Of a stretch of DNA of 64,000 bases, positions 1-9,215 are shown piece by piece. Origin of the DNA: an uncultured Psychrobacter sp. GTDB lineage: Bacteria; Pseudomonadota; Gammaproteobacteria; Pseudomonadales; Moraxellaceae. The stretch spans positions 62,001 through 126,000 of the forward strand of contig NZ_CANKZC010000006.1 of NCBI RefSeq assembly GCF_947488565.1, read 5' to 3'. Within the stretch, counting starts at the first letter, position 1. The number at the start of each line of letters is the position of its first letter. The position numbers and the translations under genes were made by a program. Under the pieces are notes generated by a model that was not told where the DNA came from, searched no databases, and saw only the letters and a program-made list of their open reading frames with translations.

Positions 1-574
1 GACCAGTACGCTTGATGGTTACGGCAACTGATTGCTGCTCGTCTGTGATGAGTAACAAGCGGCTGGTATTGGGATAGACATTGATAATTTGCCCCAAAAT
101 ACCGTTTTCATCAATCACCGTTTGGCCAACTTGAACACCGTCTTTGGCGCCTTTATTAAGCACTACGATCTGTTTGAGTAAATTGGTATCGGTGCCAATC
201 ACTTGTGCTAAATTTAAATCAAACAAATCAGGCTTGGTCGTTGATAAGATACCTTGTAAGCGGGCATTTTGCGCCAAGATATAATCTTGCTGCTGAAGCT
301 TTGCTTTTGCATGAATCAGTTGTGATTTTAATTGTACGTTTTGGCGGCGTAAAGCTTCTTTTGATTGTATGCTACCGCGTGCCCAGTGTTCAGCATAGCT
401 TGGTAATAAAGAAAATTCATAGATAGGCTGCATGGCAGCATGACTAATACTACGGACAGGTTTAAACAACTCCGGATTTTTGCTATCAAACCACATGATA
501 ATTAACGCCACTATTAATACAATAGCAGTCCTACGAAGTGCGAGTGGCTGACGAGCAAAAATACTTGGGATCAT
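1..574 (-). CDS. mreC: Rod shape-determining protein MreC (C-terminus beyond window)
   Basis: MreC is the inner-membrane, periplasm-facing scaffold of the elongasome that links MreB to the peptidoglycan synthases. The visible 191 codons start at the ATG complementary to 572-574. They show a short basic N-terminus, one membrane segment (about residues 15-29), then a coiled coil with many Q/L/K residues (about 70-100) and the start of the beta-rich domain (VIDENGILGQI, then NTSRLLLITD). This is the usual MreC order. The reading frame runs open off the left edge, so the C-terminal part is missing only because of the window. mreB lies 196 bases upstream on the same strand, the conserved mreBC order. 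Identification is confident from length, topology and neighbour. Confidence 0.9.
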   Translation of the reverse strand, partial: MIPSIFARQPLALRRTAIVLIVALIIMWFDSKNPELFKPVRSISHAAMQPIYEFSLLPSYAEHWARGSIQSKEALRRQNVQLKSQLIHAKAKLQQQDYILAQNARLQGILSTTKPDLFDLNLAQVIGTDTNLLKQIVVLNKGAKDGVQVGQTVIDENGILGQIINVYPNTSRLLLITDEQQSVAVTIKRTG

Positions 575-770
575 AGGGCATCTAATTTGATCGGTACCCA
601 GCGCGGGGTATAAAGCTATTATGCGCGAACATAACGGCGTATGCTAGTTGTTGATACAACAAAGGCAGCCATATTGACCGCCTTTGTTCAGTTATTCATT
701 TTAGCCTAGGTTTATTATCTACAAGTGACCAGAATCACTATTGCAAGTAACCAAAGCGCTTATAAAAGCT

Positions 771-1799
771 TTATACAAAAATCATATTTAAGCTTTTGTT
801 ATTAATAAAATCAAGCGCAATACCGCCACCACGACTGACACAAGTAAGTGGGTCTTCTGCAACAGTAACTGGTAGACCAGTCTCTTTTGAAATAAGCTTA
901 TCCAAATCACGTAATAATGCACCACCCCCAGTTAGGACAATACCGCGCTCGGCGATATCTGATGACAACTCAGGCGGGGTTTGTTCAAGTGCAGCTTTTA
1001 CTGCACTGACGATACCACTTAGCGGATCGCTTAATGCTTTTTGGATTTCTTCTGAATTGATGATAAACGTCTTAGGTACGCCTTCTGCCATACTACGGCC
1101 ACGGACTTCTACCTCTAAGTTGCTCTCTTCGTTAAGCGCCGAGCCCACTTCTTGTTTGATACGTTCGGCGGTTGTCTCACCAATCACACAACCATGGGTA
1201 CGGCGTACATGAGTAATAATCGCGTCATCAAACATATCACCACCAATACGAATCGATTCGGCATACACACAGCCAGACAGTGCGATAACAGCAATCTCAG
1301 TGGTACCACCACCGATATCGACGACCATTGAACCACTGGCCTCATGAACCGGCATTCCTGCACCGATAGCTGCGGCCATCGGCTCTTCTAATAGCAGTAC
1401 TTTGTTAGCGCCCGCTGATGACACTGCTTCACGAATAGCCTTTCGCTCAACCAGAGTCGACTTACAAGGTACGCAAACCACGACATTGGGCTGTGCCATA
1501 AAACGTTTGGCTTTTACTTTGGCAATAAAATGCTTTAGCATCTTTTGGGTGACTTCAAAGTCAGCGATGACCCCGTCTTTTAATGGACGAATGGCAGTAA
1601 TATTGGCAGGAGTACGTCCAAGCATTTGCTTGGCATCAAGACCAACAGCAGCGACGGTCGGGTTTTGCGTACGGTTGCTACGTAAGGCGACCACCGTAGG
1701 CTCATCGAGCACTACCCCTTTATTAGGAATAAAAATTAAGGTGTTCGCGGTACCAAGGTCGATAGCGATATTATTCGATAAAAATCCAAACGGGTTCAT
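771..1799 (-). CDS. mreB: Rod shape-determining protein MreB (actin homologue)
   Basis: MreB is the cytoplasmic actin-like ATPase that forms membrane-associated filaments and steers lateral cell-wall synthesis in rods. The 342-residue product has the family length. It starts with an amphipathic membrane-binding segment ([10 protein letters not shown]), followed by phosphate-1 IDLGTANTL, the second phosphate loop [13 protein letters not shown] and the adenosine motif [14 protein letters not shown]. The start at 1799 has a GGA-type ribosome-binding site and is the standard N-terminus. It is the first gene of the mreB-mreC run and is divergent from gatC across a 512-base gap. The C-terminal tail ([11 protein letters not shown]) is a few residues longer and more hydrophobic than the usual ending, a minor peculiarity. 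Confidence 0.97.
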   Translation of the reverse strand: MNPFGFLSNNIAIDLGTANTLIFIPNKGVVLDEPTVVALRSNRTQNPTVAAVGLDAKQMLGRTPANITAIRPLKDGVIADFEVTQKMLKHFIAKVKAKRFMAQPNVVVCVPCKSTLVERKAIREAVSSAGANKVLLLEEPMAAAIGAGMPVHEASGSMVVDIGGGTTEIAVIALSGCVYAESIRIGGDMFDDAIITHVRRTHGCVIGETTAERIKQEVGSALNEESNLEVEVRGRSMAEGVPKTFIINSEEIQKALSDPLSGIVSAVKAALEQTPPELSSDIAERGIVLTGGGALLRDLDKLISKETGLPVTVAEDPLTCVSRGGGIALDFINNKSLNMIFV

Positions 1800-2311
1800 T
1801 AATATATCCAGCGGCTTACAAATGAGATGACTGAGGCGATGCTTATTAGTATCAAGTAGAGAGCGGTTAAAGACTCAAACAAACAAAAACGTATCTTTGC
1901 GATAGGTTTGAATCATGCAATACTGACTAGAAACTAAAAGTGAGATAAATTATACCGATTTAGTCTCAAAAAAACATCGTTATTTACACTGTAAAGTAAG
2001 TATTATTTAATCAAAAAATAGACCTTAATAAATCGATTAAGTGATTTTTCAATAGCGTTTATCGCTATATCGTACTTTCGCCAAACAATGTGCGGCTACT
2101 TTACCGTATTTAGCAAGTTAATTGTTAGGCAATTGAAAATAAATCAATAACTGTATCGTCACAGTACCAGTTGTTTGTGATTATGCAGCAATCTAACACA
2201 GCGCTCTGTAAACTTAGGCCAGATGCTTTATAATAAACTCACTCTATATACGATATTATTTTAGTAGTCATATACCTACTCTAACAAAAACTGTCTTTAA
2301 CTGGAGAAATT
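1800..2311. other. Divergent intergenic region mreB/gatC
   Basis: This 512-base AT-rich gap separates mreB (leftward) from gatC (rightward) and must hold promoters for both. A TATAAT hexamer at 2229-2234, about 80 bases before the gatC start, is a plausible -10 element for gatC, but I see no convincing -35 at 16-18 bases. No RNA gene, repeat or ORF with a ribosome-binding site was recognised. Confidence 0.4.
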
Positions 2312-2626
2312 ATGTCACAGCAACCTGCAACGTCCGACAGCAATGTTAGTCGTGAAGAAATTTTAGAAGTTGCCAATTTGGCCCGTTTAGGTGTCGATGC
2401 AAGTACGGCGAGCAGTTACGCTGACGATATCAGTAAGGTGCTAACCCTTATGCAAACCCTTGGAAACGTCGATACAGATGGTGTCAAACCTCTATCAAAT
2501 ATTCATGAGGCTTGCCAAGAGTTGCGCACTGACGTGGCAAAACACGATATCAATCGTGCACGTAATCAGTCAGTTGCGCCCGCTGTAGAAGATGGACTAT
2601 ATCTGGTACCGCAGGTCATTGAATAG
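2312..2626 (+). CDS. gatC: Asp/Glu-tRNA amidotransferase subunit C
   Basis: GatC is the small linker subunit of the GatCAB enzyme, which converts misacylated Glu-tRNA(Gln) or Asp-tRNA(Asn) to the amidated form. It wraps around GatA and GatB and stabilises the complex. The 104-residue protein has the family pattern: EEILEVANLARLGV near the N-terminus, a central DDISKVLTLMQTL helix, DTDGVKPL, and the C-terminal VEDGLYLVPQVIE tail. Length is typical (about 95-105). A CTGGAG ribosome-binding site lies just before the ATG. gatA follows 70 bases downstream on the same strand. Confidence 0.96.
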   Translation: MSQQPATSDSNVSREEILEVANLARLGVDASTASSYADDISKVLTLMQTLGNVDTDGVKPLSNIHEACQELRTDVAKHDINRARNQSVAPAVEDGLYLVPQVIE

Positions 2627-2696
2627 TCCGCTGTACTGATATTTACGTTTATTTTCTTACATTTTATGCTATTAACATTTTGACGGACGACACCTT

Positions 2697-4193
2697 ATGT
2701 CTGAACTTCATCTATTGAGTACCCAGCAGCTTGTCACAGGCTTACAAGACAAACAATTTAGCAGCCTTGAGCTGACTGACCATTATATCAAGCGCATTGA
2801 CGCGCTAGATGGCAAGATTAATAGTTTTATCACACGAACCTCTGAGACGGCACGCGCCCAAGCACAGGCAGCTGATGAGATGCGAGCACAAGGCGATAAA
2901 AGACGTCTGCTCGGGGTGCCAATGGCGCATAAAGACATCTTTTGTACCCAAGGCGTACTGACCACTTGTGGTTCTAAAATGCTTCATAACTTTGTCTCAC
3001 CTTATAACGCCACTATCGTCTCCAATATCGACAAAGCGGGCATGATTAGCTTAGGTAAGCTCAATATGGACGAGTTTGCCATGGGCTCAGACAACAGTAG
3101 CTCATACTATGGGACCGTACAAAATCCCTGGAACCTAGAGCGTGTCCCTGGCGGCTCATCTGGTGGTAGTGCTGCCGCTGTCGCCGCAGGTTTTGTGCCA
3201 GTGGCAACAGGTAGTGATACTGGAGGCTCTATTCGTCAGCCTGCATCGTTTTGCGGCTTGACAGGTATCAAGCCCACTTATGGCCGTGTATCGCGCTTCG
3301 GTATGATCGCCTATGCCTCAAGTCTTGACCAAGCCGGTAGCATGGGTCGTAGCGCCAAAGACTGCGCGTATCTACTACAGCCGATGATCGGTCATGATCC
3401 GCGTGATGCAACCTCTATCAAATATGATATGCCTGATTACGTACAAGACCTTAATGATGCAGAGGCAGCCGCCGGTGACAAGCCCTTTGATGGTCTACGT
3501 ATCGGTGTCGCAAAAGAATACTTCAGTGAAGGGCTTGATAGCGAGGTCGAACAAGCGGTTCGTGCGGCTCTCAAACAGTATGAAGATCTGGGCGCAACCA
3601 TTGTAGAGGTGAACATTACTGATCCTGAGATCACCCTTGCCACCTACTACATGCTAGCGCCTGCTGAAGCATCATCTAACCTCTCGCGCTTCGATGGCGT
3701 ACGCTTTGGCTATCGCTGTGAAAACCCAACTGATCTAGTCGATCTATATACACGCTCACGCTCTGAAGGTTTTGGTCCTGAAGTACAACGTCGTATCTTG
3801 ACAGGTACCTATGCATTGTCTGCAGGTTATTTTGATGCTTATTATACAAAAGCTCAAAGAATACGCCGCTTAATCGTACAAGATTTCGATGAAGCATTTG
3901 CCGATTGTGATGTGATTGCCAGCCCAACTTCCCCAACGGCAGCTTACAAACTTAGTGAAGACCTTGATCCTGCAACGATGTACTTAGGTGATGTCTACAC
4001 CATCGCGGTTAACTTGGCCGGTCTACCTGCACTCAGTCAGCCAGTTGGTTTGACCTCAGAAGGCTTGCCTATTGGCTTGCAATTGATTGGTCAATATTGG
4101 CAAGAAAGTAAGCTGTTGGCCACCGCTCATTTATTTCAGCAGCATACAGATCACCATTTGCAATCTTCTGCTATCGCCGAGAAGGCGGTTTAA
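2697..4193 (+). CDS. gatA: Asp/Glu-tRNA amidotransferase subunit A (amidase)
   Basis: GatA is the glutaminase subunit of GatCAB: it hydrolyses glutamine and passes ammonia to GatB. The 498-residue protein belongs to the amidase-signature family. The catalytic triad is visible as Lys79 (in MAHKD), Ser154 (in [15 protein letters not shown]) and Ser178 (in [12 protein letters not shown]). Length is normal (about 485-500). It follows gatC and precedes an unidentified 112-codon gene and then gatB, so the three amidotransferase subunits are almost but not strictly contiguous. Confidence 0.97.
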   Translation: MSELHLLSTQQLVTGLQDKQFSSLELTDHYIKRIDALDGKINSFITRTSETARAQAQAADEMRAQGDKRRLLGVPMAHKDIFCTQGVLTTCGSKMLHNFVSPYNATIVSNIDKAGMISLGKLNMDEFAMGSDNSSSYYGTVQNPWNLERVPGGSSGGSAAAVAAGFVPVATGSDTGGSIRQPASFCGLTGIKPTYGRVSRFGMIAYASSLDQAGSMGRSAKDCAYLLQPMIGHDPRDATSIKYDMPDYVQDLNDAEAAAGDKPFDGLRIGVAKEYFSEGLDSEVEQAVRAALKQYEDLGATIVEVNITDPEITLATYYMLAPAEASSNLSRFDGVRFGYRCENPTDLVDLYTRSRSEGFGPEVQRRILTGTYALSAGYFDAYYTKAQRIRRLIVQDFDEAFADCDVIASPTSPTAAYKLSEDLDPATMYLGDVYTIAVNLAGLPALSQPVGLTSEGLPIGLQLIGQYWQESKLLATAHLFQQHTDHHLQSSAIAEKAV

Positions 4194-4273
4194 TACTCCG
4201 TTATAGTCAAATAACTTACCGTATAATATGCGCAAAAATTTGACTCCATTTTTAGCTTCACTGGAGATATACA

Positions 4274-4612
4274 ATGAGTTTTCTTAACATGATGAAGCAA
4301 GACTATCACTTAGATGATAATCAAGCTCTAACTTTAAAGACAGATCTTAAAAACTTAGAAACCTTTTTTGATGAAAACTTTGAGGACACGCCAAGTTTTT
4401 TTCAGACGTTTTACGATAAGTTTGAAAAGATTATTGCCCCTTATGGCTTTATTGAGGGGGATGCTAAACAAGCTGAACCTTTGGTAAGTAGCTTGTACAG
4501 TCAAGGTAAGTTTAGAATTTTGATGAGCTATGTTATTTCTGCTTTTTATCAAAGTGGCGGGAGTAGTGAGATATTTGCAGATACCTATACGCAGATGCAA
4601 AACCATCACTAA
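4274..4612 (+). CDS. Uncharacterised 112-residue protein between gatA and gatB
   Basis: I do not recognise this protein. It has a good GGAG ribosome-binding site 8 bases before the ATG, like the one before gatC, so it is probably translated. It is acidic in its first half and rich in Phe/Tyr (FFDENFEDTPSFFQTFYDKFEK), has no signal peptide and no clear membrane segment, and looks all-helical and cytoplasmic. It lies 80 bases after gatA and 377 bases before gatB on the same strand, so it may be cotranscribed with the amidotransferase genes. A link to amidotransferase function is only positional. Confidence 0.65.
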   Translation: MSFLNMMKQDYHLDDNQALTLKTDLKNLETFFDENFEDTPSFFQTFYDKFEKIIAPYGFIEGDAKQAEPLVSSLYSQGKFRILMSYVISAFYQSGGSSEIFADTYTQMQNHH

Positions 4613-4989
4613 AGCTTGCTATTTAAGCAGTTACAGTCTGGTTTTCGCACACTATTATAGCCATCATAAAAAAGACGGAAATGCTGGTGAGAACTGTAAA
4701 GTGTTCCCTACGCTTCCTAAAGATGAATGGCTTGATTTACGAGCGCTAATTATTGGCACTAGAAAATAGTGAAGTCTGCCATGACAAGATCGTTTAGCCT
4801 CGATTGAGGAAAAGCGAAGCATTGTTTTGTTCGAGCTTAAGGGGTTTTGTATTATCGTAAATTTCGTAGCAAAGAGTAGCGAAAAGCAGGATAAACTACG
4901 AAAAATTTATTGCAGATAATGATAGTAAGTCACGACTATAACTTTATAGCTTAACGATTATTTATTTTAATTTTTGATAGGATTTTATA
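4613..4989. other. Intergenic region before gatB
   Basis: This 377-base gap splits the gat cluster. An out-of-frame ORF covers 4530-4769; its second half could be the tail of a decayed gene but has no recognised homologue. A short inverted repeat is visible (TTTCGTAG at 4862-4869 and CTACGAAA at 4896-4903); it lacks a T-run, so it is not an obvious terminator. Nothing else was recognised. Confidence 0.35.
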
Positions 4990-6492
4990 ATGGAAATGAC
5001 AGAATTTGCAGTTCGCAAAGAATTGCTCGTCGATGGTTACGAGGTGGTGATCGGGATTGAGATTCATTGTCAGCTAAATACCGAAAGCAAGTTATTCTCG
5101 AGCGCACCGACCGACTTCGGTCATGAGCCAAATAGCCAGGCCAGCATCGTCGATTTGGGTCTGCCTGGTGTTTTGCCAGTTTTAAATGCTGGTGTGGTCG
5201 ATCGTGCCCTAAAATTTGGCATTGGTGTCAATGCTGAGCTGGGGTTATTCAACACTTTTGATCGCAAAAACTATTTTTACCCTGATTTACCTAAAGGCTA
5301 CCAGATTACCCAGATGGTCCACCCTATCGTTGGCAAAGGTTATATCGATGTAGTGGTGAATGAAGGCGAGAAAAACGAGTACCCAAAACGCATGGATATC
5401 ACACGCGCGCATTTAGAAGAAGACGCTGGTAAATCCGTACATGATGCTGTCGATGGCATGACGGGCGTCGATCTGAACCGTGCAGGTACGCCGCTGGTCG
5501 AAATTGTCTCTGAGCCAGACATGCGTTCTGCTCACGAAGCACTTGCTTATATAAAAGCCATTCATCAGCTGGTTACGTGGCTTGGCATCTCAGATGCGGT
5601 CATGGCAGAAGGCTCATTTCGCTGTGACTGTAACGTCTCTGTACGTAAACCAGGCGGCGAGCTTGGCACACGAACTGAGCTGAAAAACCTAAACTCGTTC
5701 CGCTTTATCGAGCGCGCCATCAATCGCGAAATCGAGCGTCAAATCGACATCATCGAAGATGGCGGTCAAGTCGTGCAAGCAACGATGCTCTATGATCCAG
5801 AGCGTGATGAAACGCGTACCATGCGTACCAAAGAGGACGCCAACGACTATCGCTACTTCCCTGACCCTGACTTACTGCCAGTACGTATTGAGCAGCATAC
5901 GATTGATGAGATTAAAGCGGCAATGCCTGAGCTACCTGTTGCTCGACGTGCGCGCTTTGAAGAGGCGCTCGGTCTGTCAGAGTACGATGCTCGTATCCTA
6001 ACTGGTAGCCGTCAGCTTGCCGATTATTTCGAAGATGTAGTCGCAGAGATCGGACAGTCAGATGCGAAAATGGCTGGCAACTGGGTCATGGGCGAGCTGC
6101 TGGGTGCATTGAATAAAGACGATAAAGACATCGTTGACTCCCCTATCAGCGCTAAGCAATTGGCTGGTATGCTGGAGCGTATCAAAGACGATACTCTATC
6201 TGGCAAATTGGCTAAGAAAGTTTTTAGTGCCTTATATGAACGCGAAGGTGGCAACGATGATGACGCAGCAGATAAAATCATCAAAGAAAAAGGACTCAAG
6301 CAAGAAACCGATACGGGCGCCATTAAGGCCATGGTTGAAGACGTCATTGCAAACAATCAAACGATGGTAGATGAGTATAAAGGCGGTAAGCAAAAAGCCT
6401 TTAATGGTCTGGTCGGCCAAGTCATGAAAGCCAGTCGCGGTAGTGCCAACCCACAGCAAGTCAATCAGATTTTAAAGGAGCTGCTGGATTAA
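4990..6492 (+). CDS. gatB: Asp/Glu-tRNA amidotransferase subunit B
   Basis: GatB binds the misacylated tRNA, activates its side chain with ATP and performs the amidation using ammonia from GatA. The 500-residue protein has the signature [21 protein letters not shown] at its N-terminus (about residues 20-40), DFNR-type catalytic cradle segments ([20 protein letters not shown]), the RCDCNVSVR zinc/metal region, and the helical plus YqeY-like tail that contacts the tRNA (ending [14 protein letters not shown]). Length is typical. The start at 4990 has an AGGA site 9 bases upstream; an ATG two codons later is an alternative. Confidence 0.97.
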   Translation: MEMTEFAVRKELLVDGYEVVIGIEIHCQLNTESKLFSSAPTDFGHEPNSQASIVDLGLPGVLPVLNAGVVDRALKFGIGVNAELGLFNTFDRKNYFYPDLPKGYQITQMVHPIVGKGYIDVVVNEGEKNEYPKRMDITRAHLEEDAGKSVHDAVDGMTGVDLNRAGTPLVEIVSEPDMRSAHEALAYIKAIHQLVTWLGISDAVMAEGSFRCDCNVSVRKPGGELGTRTELKNLNSFRFIERAINREIERQIDIIEDGGQVVQATMLYDPERDETRTMRTKEDANDYRYFPDPDLLPVRIEQHTIDEIKAAMPELPVARRARFEEALGLSEYDARILTGSRQLADYFEDVVAEIGQSDAKMAGNWVMGELLGALNKDDKDIVDSPISAKQLAGMLERIKDDTLSGKLAKKVFSALYEREGGNDDDAADKIIKEKGLKQETDTGAIKAMVEDVIANNQTMVDEYKGGKQKAFNGLVGQVMKASRGSANPQQVNQILKELLD

Positions 6493-6567
6493 GACGAATG
6501 GCAAATCTGTCATACTAACTATAGTACGTAGAAATGTGTTGTAAATTTTAAGCAAAACAAATAGCTC

Positions 6568-6595
6568 TTGCAATATGCCTAATTTTGCGTAAAAT
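6568..6595 (+). promoter_or_regulatory. Sigma70-type promoter of tRNA-Pro
   Basis: A TTGCAA -35 (6568-6573) and TAAAAT -10 (6590-6595) are separated by 16 bases. The tRNA gene starts 12 bases after the -10, the usual compact layout for a stable RNA gene. Confidence 0.65.
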
Positions 6596-6606
6596 AGTCA
6601 GGCATT

Positions 6607-6683
6607 CGGGGCGTAGCGCAGTCTGGTAGCGCACCACACTGGGGGTGTGGTGGTCGCAGGTTCAAATCCTGCCGTTCCGACCA
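6607..6683 (+). tRNA. tRNA-Pro (anticodon GGG)
   Basis: This is a 77-base tRNA with encoded CCA. The acceptor stem pairs CGGGGCG with CGTTCCG, including two G-U pairs. The anticodon stem CCACA/TGTGG encloses the loop CTGGGGG, giving anticodon GGG, which reads CCC/CCU proline codons. The D-arm (TAGCGCAGTCTGGTAGCGCA) and T-arm (GGTTCAAATCC) are canonical. The 3' end is the integration target of the neighbouring element; the element supplies an identical 3' end, so the tRNA gene remains intact. Confidence 0.96.
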
Positions 6684-6687
6684 AACA
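6667..6687 (+). repeat. attL, 21-bp direct repeat at the tRNA-Pro 3' end
   Basis: Twenty-one bases starting TCCTGCCGTTCCGACCA recur exactly at 14961-14981. The sequence covers the last 17 bases of tRNA-Pro plus four downstream bases, as expected for the core site of a tRNA-targeting tyrosine integrase. Distance between copies is 8,294 bases. Confidence 0.93.
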
Positions 6688-6694
6688 CAATATT

Positions 6695-6730
6695 AGGGCA
6701 TACCGTCATAGACCGTATGCCCTTTATTTT
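6695..6730 (+). terminator. Terminator downstream of tRNA-Pro
   Basis: The arms AGGGCATAC (6695-6703) and GTATGCCCT (6715-6723) form a strong hairpin, with an extra GTC/GAC pairing near the loop, followed by a T-rich tail. It lies inside the element, so the integrated DNA supplies the terminator for the tRNA transcript and shields the integrase from read-through. Confidence 0.75.
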
Positions 6731-6783
6731 GGGCGTTTTTTGGGTTTTCACTGTCTTATAGGTGTATGGCGTTCCATATAGAA

Positions 6784-6834
6784 TGTTGGTATTATTGTTG
6801 GTATCGAGCAATACCAACATGGATAATACCAACA
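6784..6834. promoter_or_regulatory. Four TGTTGGTAT(T/C) half-sites before the integrase gene
   Basis: Two forward copies (6784-6793 and 6796-6805) are followed by two reverse-complement copies (6810-6819 and 6825-6834), making a symmetric block. The last copy touches the AAAGGA ribosome-binding site of the integrase gene (6834-6839). The two forward copies recur as an exact 23-base stretch at 14881-14903 near attR. This is the expected pattern for integrase arm-type or excisionase sites that also allow autoregulation; the role is inferred. Confidence 0.7.
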
Positions 6835-6846
6835 AAGGATAGACCC

Positions 6847-8088
6847 ATGCCCCTAACCCATACCAGTATCAACAAGCTAGCCCCTAGCCCCACCTCTATT
6901 GATACAAAGCGACCTGATAAACATAGTGATGGTAACGGGCTTCAATTATGGGTTCGTTATACGGGCGTGAAGTCATGGATTAGTGCCTACCGCTGGCAGG
7001 GTAAGCAGCAGACCCTCACTATTGGCACTTATCCAGTCATGAGCCTTCAAGATGCACGTAAGCGCAATATTGAGATCAAAAGACTCATAGCTGATGGTAT
7101 CAACCCAAAAGACGATAAGAAAAAGACACAAGCCGACAATGACGGATCAAGGACGTTCGATACCATAGCCCAGCGTTGGCACGATGACCGCAAAGCACAC
7201 ATAGCCCCTACCACCTATAGCCGTGATTATTCACAGTACCAGCGCGATATTAAGCCCGTCATTGGTCACATGAACATAGAGGACATAACCGCGCCTGATG
7301 TTTTGGCTATCGGTAAAGCTATCGAAGCGAGGGGCGCAGCTGATATGGCAAGGCGTGCAATGCGCCAAACGGGGCAGATATTCAAACAAGCCATACGTGA
7401 GGGCTTAACCAATCTCAACCCAGCCACCGACCTAACCGAAGCACTAAAACCGCATAAGGTAAAGCACCATAGCCGTGTGACCAGCCAGCAACTACCTAAA
7501 CTACTTCAAGACATTAACGCCTACGAGGGTGATCTACTGGTGAAGCTAGGTTTATGGTTTATGTGCTATACGTTTGTAAGAACGCAAGAATTACGCTTTA
7601 TGGAATGGAGCGAGATAGACTACAAAGCTAAGGTATGGCGCATACCAGCCGACAAAATGAAAATGGATAGACCGCACCTAGTACCACTTGCACCGCAAAC
7701 AATGGCAATCTTAGAACAAATCAAGGCGCTGGGGTTTTCGGATCAGTACGTTTTCTTTAATACCTCAACCCGTAAGCCATACAGTACCAATGCTTTTATT
7801 ACTGCCCTATGGCGCATGGGTTATAAAGGACGTATGACGGGGCACGGCTTCCGTGGACTTGCCAGCACTACCCTACACGAACAGGAATACATGCACGAAG
7901 CGATAGAGCTACAGCTGGCACATGAGAAAGAAAACAAGATCAGCAAGGCATACAACGGAGCGCAGCATTTACCATATAGAACCAAGATGATGAATGAGTG
8001 GGCAAACTTCATTGATAATGCTTATGCTGGCAAGATAGATAACGTGATCCGTGCAGACTTCAAACAACAAACACAAAAGCATGGCTAA
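6847..8088 (+). CDS. Tyrosine recombinase / integrase, P4 type
   Basis: The 413-residue site-specific recombinase is likely responsible for integration into and excision from tRNA-Pro. It has an N-terminal arm-binding domain of the DUF4102 type (HSDGNGLQLWVRYTGVKSWI, LTIGTYPVMSLQDAR), a SAM-like core-binding region, and a C-terminal catalytic domain. Visible catalytic residues, numbered from this start, are Arg245 (VRTQELR), His333 and Arg336 (GHGFR), His359 (LAHEKEN) and Tyr369 (KAYNG), so the active site is complete. I chose the ATG at 6847 because AAAGGA lies 7 bases upstream and the family N-terminus fits; an in-frame ATG at 6766 would read through the half-site block and is unlikely. It sits beside attL, as usual. 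Confidence 0.95.
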   Translation: MPLTHTSINKLAPSPTSIDTKRPDKHSDGNGLQLWVRYTGVKSWISAYRWQGKQQTLTIGTYPVMSLQDARKRNIEIKRLIADGINPKDDKKKTQADNDGSRTFDTIAQRWHDDRKAHIAPTTYSRDYSQYQRDIKPVIGHMNIEDITAPDVLAIGKAIEARGAADMARRAMRQTGQIFKQAIREGLTNLNPATDLTEALKPHKVKHHSRVTSQQLPKLLQDINAYEGDLLVKLGLWFMCYTFVRTQELRFMEWSEIDYKAKVWRIPADKMKMDRPHLVPLAPQTMAILEQIKALGFSDQYVFFNTSTRKPYSTNAFITALWRMGYKGRMTGHGFRGLASTTLHEQEYMHEAIELQLAHEKENKISKAYNGAQHLPYRTKMMNEWANFIDNAYAGKIDNVIRADFKQQTQKHG

Positions 8089-8108
8089 TATCATGCTGTA
8101 ACGACTAT

Positions 8109-8207
8109 GCAAGGCTAGGACTAATTACCCGAACGACAGCTATTTACACACCCTTATGCTGTCACTGCCTTGCACCTACTTTGATTTAAGGGTGTAGGGG
8201 TGTAAGT
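8109..8207 (+). promoter_or_regulatory. Leader repeated at 15089-15185
   Basis: About 99 bases before the GTG start at 8208 align with 15089-15185. Shared blocks include GCAAGGC at the start, a CACAC(C/G)CCTT segment, CTTG(C/T)ACCTA, TTTGATT(T/A)AAGGGTGTAGGGGTGT, and a TAGGGG Shine-Dalgarno at the end. The similarity stops at the start codons; the proteins behind them differ. It is probably a shared promoter/leader that drives cargo genes; a -35-like TTGCAC at 8170-8175 is possible but the -10 is not clear. Confidence 0.6.
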
Positions 8208-9020
8208 GTGAGTAATAACGATTTCTTTGGCACTATTGCAGATGAGTTTATGAATGGTTTATCTGATGCAGATTTATATAAACTTATGGATGTTATAAGC
8301 GTTGAGGATGCAGCTGCATTGATTGCTGGTGTAAGTCCAAACAAGGTTTATCACGATTACTATGCTGATGACGAATATGTGTCAATAAACACTAAACAAG
8401 GTGATCCACACAACGCAGTAGATGTTTTTTCAATCAGTTTAAAAACGCTAGGGCACGCTATTAAATCAGGCAGGTTAAATGCTCACATAGTTGTTACTCC
8501 AAAAACTGACAGCCTTATTCAAAATGACTTGAACAAAGATTGGATAGCTATATCAGATATTAATACAGCTAAAACGACAATAGATAGAAATGATCTAAAA
8601 GAATGGTTATCAGATAGAGGCGTTTATCCTCATTTACTATTCCCAAACGGTAAGAAAGATGACTATATGAACCAAAAACATATAAATTATTCTGCTAAGT
8701 TAGCTTTATGTGTTAGAGCATGGGAAGTAGCTCAAACGGCTAATCTTGATGGTAAAAGAGTAAAAGGCTTTATTGAGGATTGGATGAAAGATAACGCCAA
8801 AGCCTTTGGTGTGACTAATACAGGTGACAAATTTTTCAATGATCTTGCTGCTATTCCAAATTGGGATATTACAGGGGGTAGAGCAAAAGCCAAACCTACC
8901 CCCCTAAAAGCAAGTAAAAAAGTAGATAAACAAATAGCTAGTGAAGTACAAAAAAAACTTACTGTTAATTTACCTGAAAAACTACCTAAAACAGATGACC
9001 CTTTTGATATACCTTTTTAA
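8208..9020 (+). CDS. Uncharacterised element protein, GTG start
   Basis: The 270-residue protein starts with GTG, with a TAGGGG ribosome-binding site 7 bases upstream. It is soluble and acidic to neutral. Visible segments are ISVEDAAALIAGVSPNKVY near residue 30, TTIDRNDLKEWLSDRG in the middle, which looks like a DNA-binding or adaptor helix pair, a helical AKLALCVRAWEV segment, and a Lys/Pro-rich C-terminal tail (TPLKASKKVDKQ). I recall similar proteins in gammaproteobacterial mobile islands but know no function. Base composition is more AT-rich than the operon that follows. It may be an independently transcribed cargo or control gene. Confidence 0.75.
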   Translation: MSNNDFFGTIADEFMNGLSDADLYKLMDVISVEDAAALIAGVSPNKVYHDYYADDEYVSINTKQGDPHNAVDVFSISLKTLGHAIKSGRLNAHIVVTPKTDSLIQNDLNKDWIAISDINTAKTTIDRNDLKEWLSDRGVYPHLLFPNGKKDDYMNQKHINYSAKLALCVRAWEVAQTANLDGKRVKGFIEDWMKDNAKAFGVTNTGDKFFNDLAAIPNWDITGGRAKAKPTPLKASKKVDKQIASEVQKKLTVNLPEKLPKTDDPFDIPF

Positions 9021-9160
9021 TACCCCTATATTTTCAACCCTTTATTTTATTGACCTAAACAACAAAAACGCTTATTTTTTATGATAAAAATTAAGTTTTA
9101 GGGGGGTAGCAATAGCATTACCTTTCCGTCTATTCTACCCCCCTTGATACCCCCTAAACT
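8874..9160. promoter_or_regulatory. Cluster of TTTTAGGGGGGTAG-type motifs before alpA
   Basis: Copies or partial copies lie at 8874-8881 (GGGGGTAG), 8896-8909 (reverse, CTACCCCCCTAAAA), 9096-9109 (forward, full), 9135-9144 (reverse) and 9148-9160 (reverse, TACCCCCTAAACT). The pair 9101-9115/9130-9143 forms a long inverted repeat (GGGGGGTAG plus AATAG in each arm) without a T-run, so an operator is more likely than a terminator. The first two copies lie inside the end of the 8208-9020 gene. It could be bound by the AlpA-like product made just downstream. Confidence 0.55.
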
Positions 9161-9215
9161 ATCCATATCGCAGAACAACGCAGCGATACAAATCATACGA
9201 TATGGAGCAGTTAAG

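Noticed and set aside
205..426. Plus-strand frame within mreC
   Set aside because: Shadow of mreC on the opposite strand.
4530..4769. 79-codon frame overlapping the unknown gene after gatA
   Set aside because: It overlaps a better-supported ORF and lacks a start signal; at most its second half is a gene remnant.
4878..4892. 15-mer shared with 54523-54537 as a possible dispersed repeat
   Set aside because: A match of this length is expected by chance about once or twice in 64 kb.
6766..6846. Longer integrase N-terminus
   Set aside because: The extra 27 codons read through the half-site block; the ATG at 6847 has a proper ribosome-binding site and the family N-terminus.
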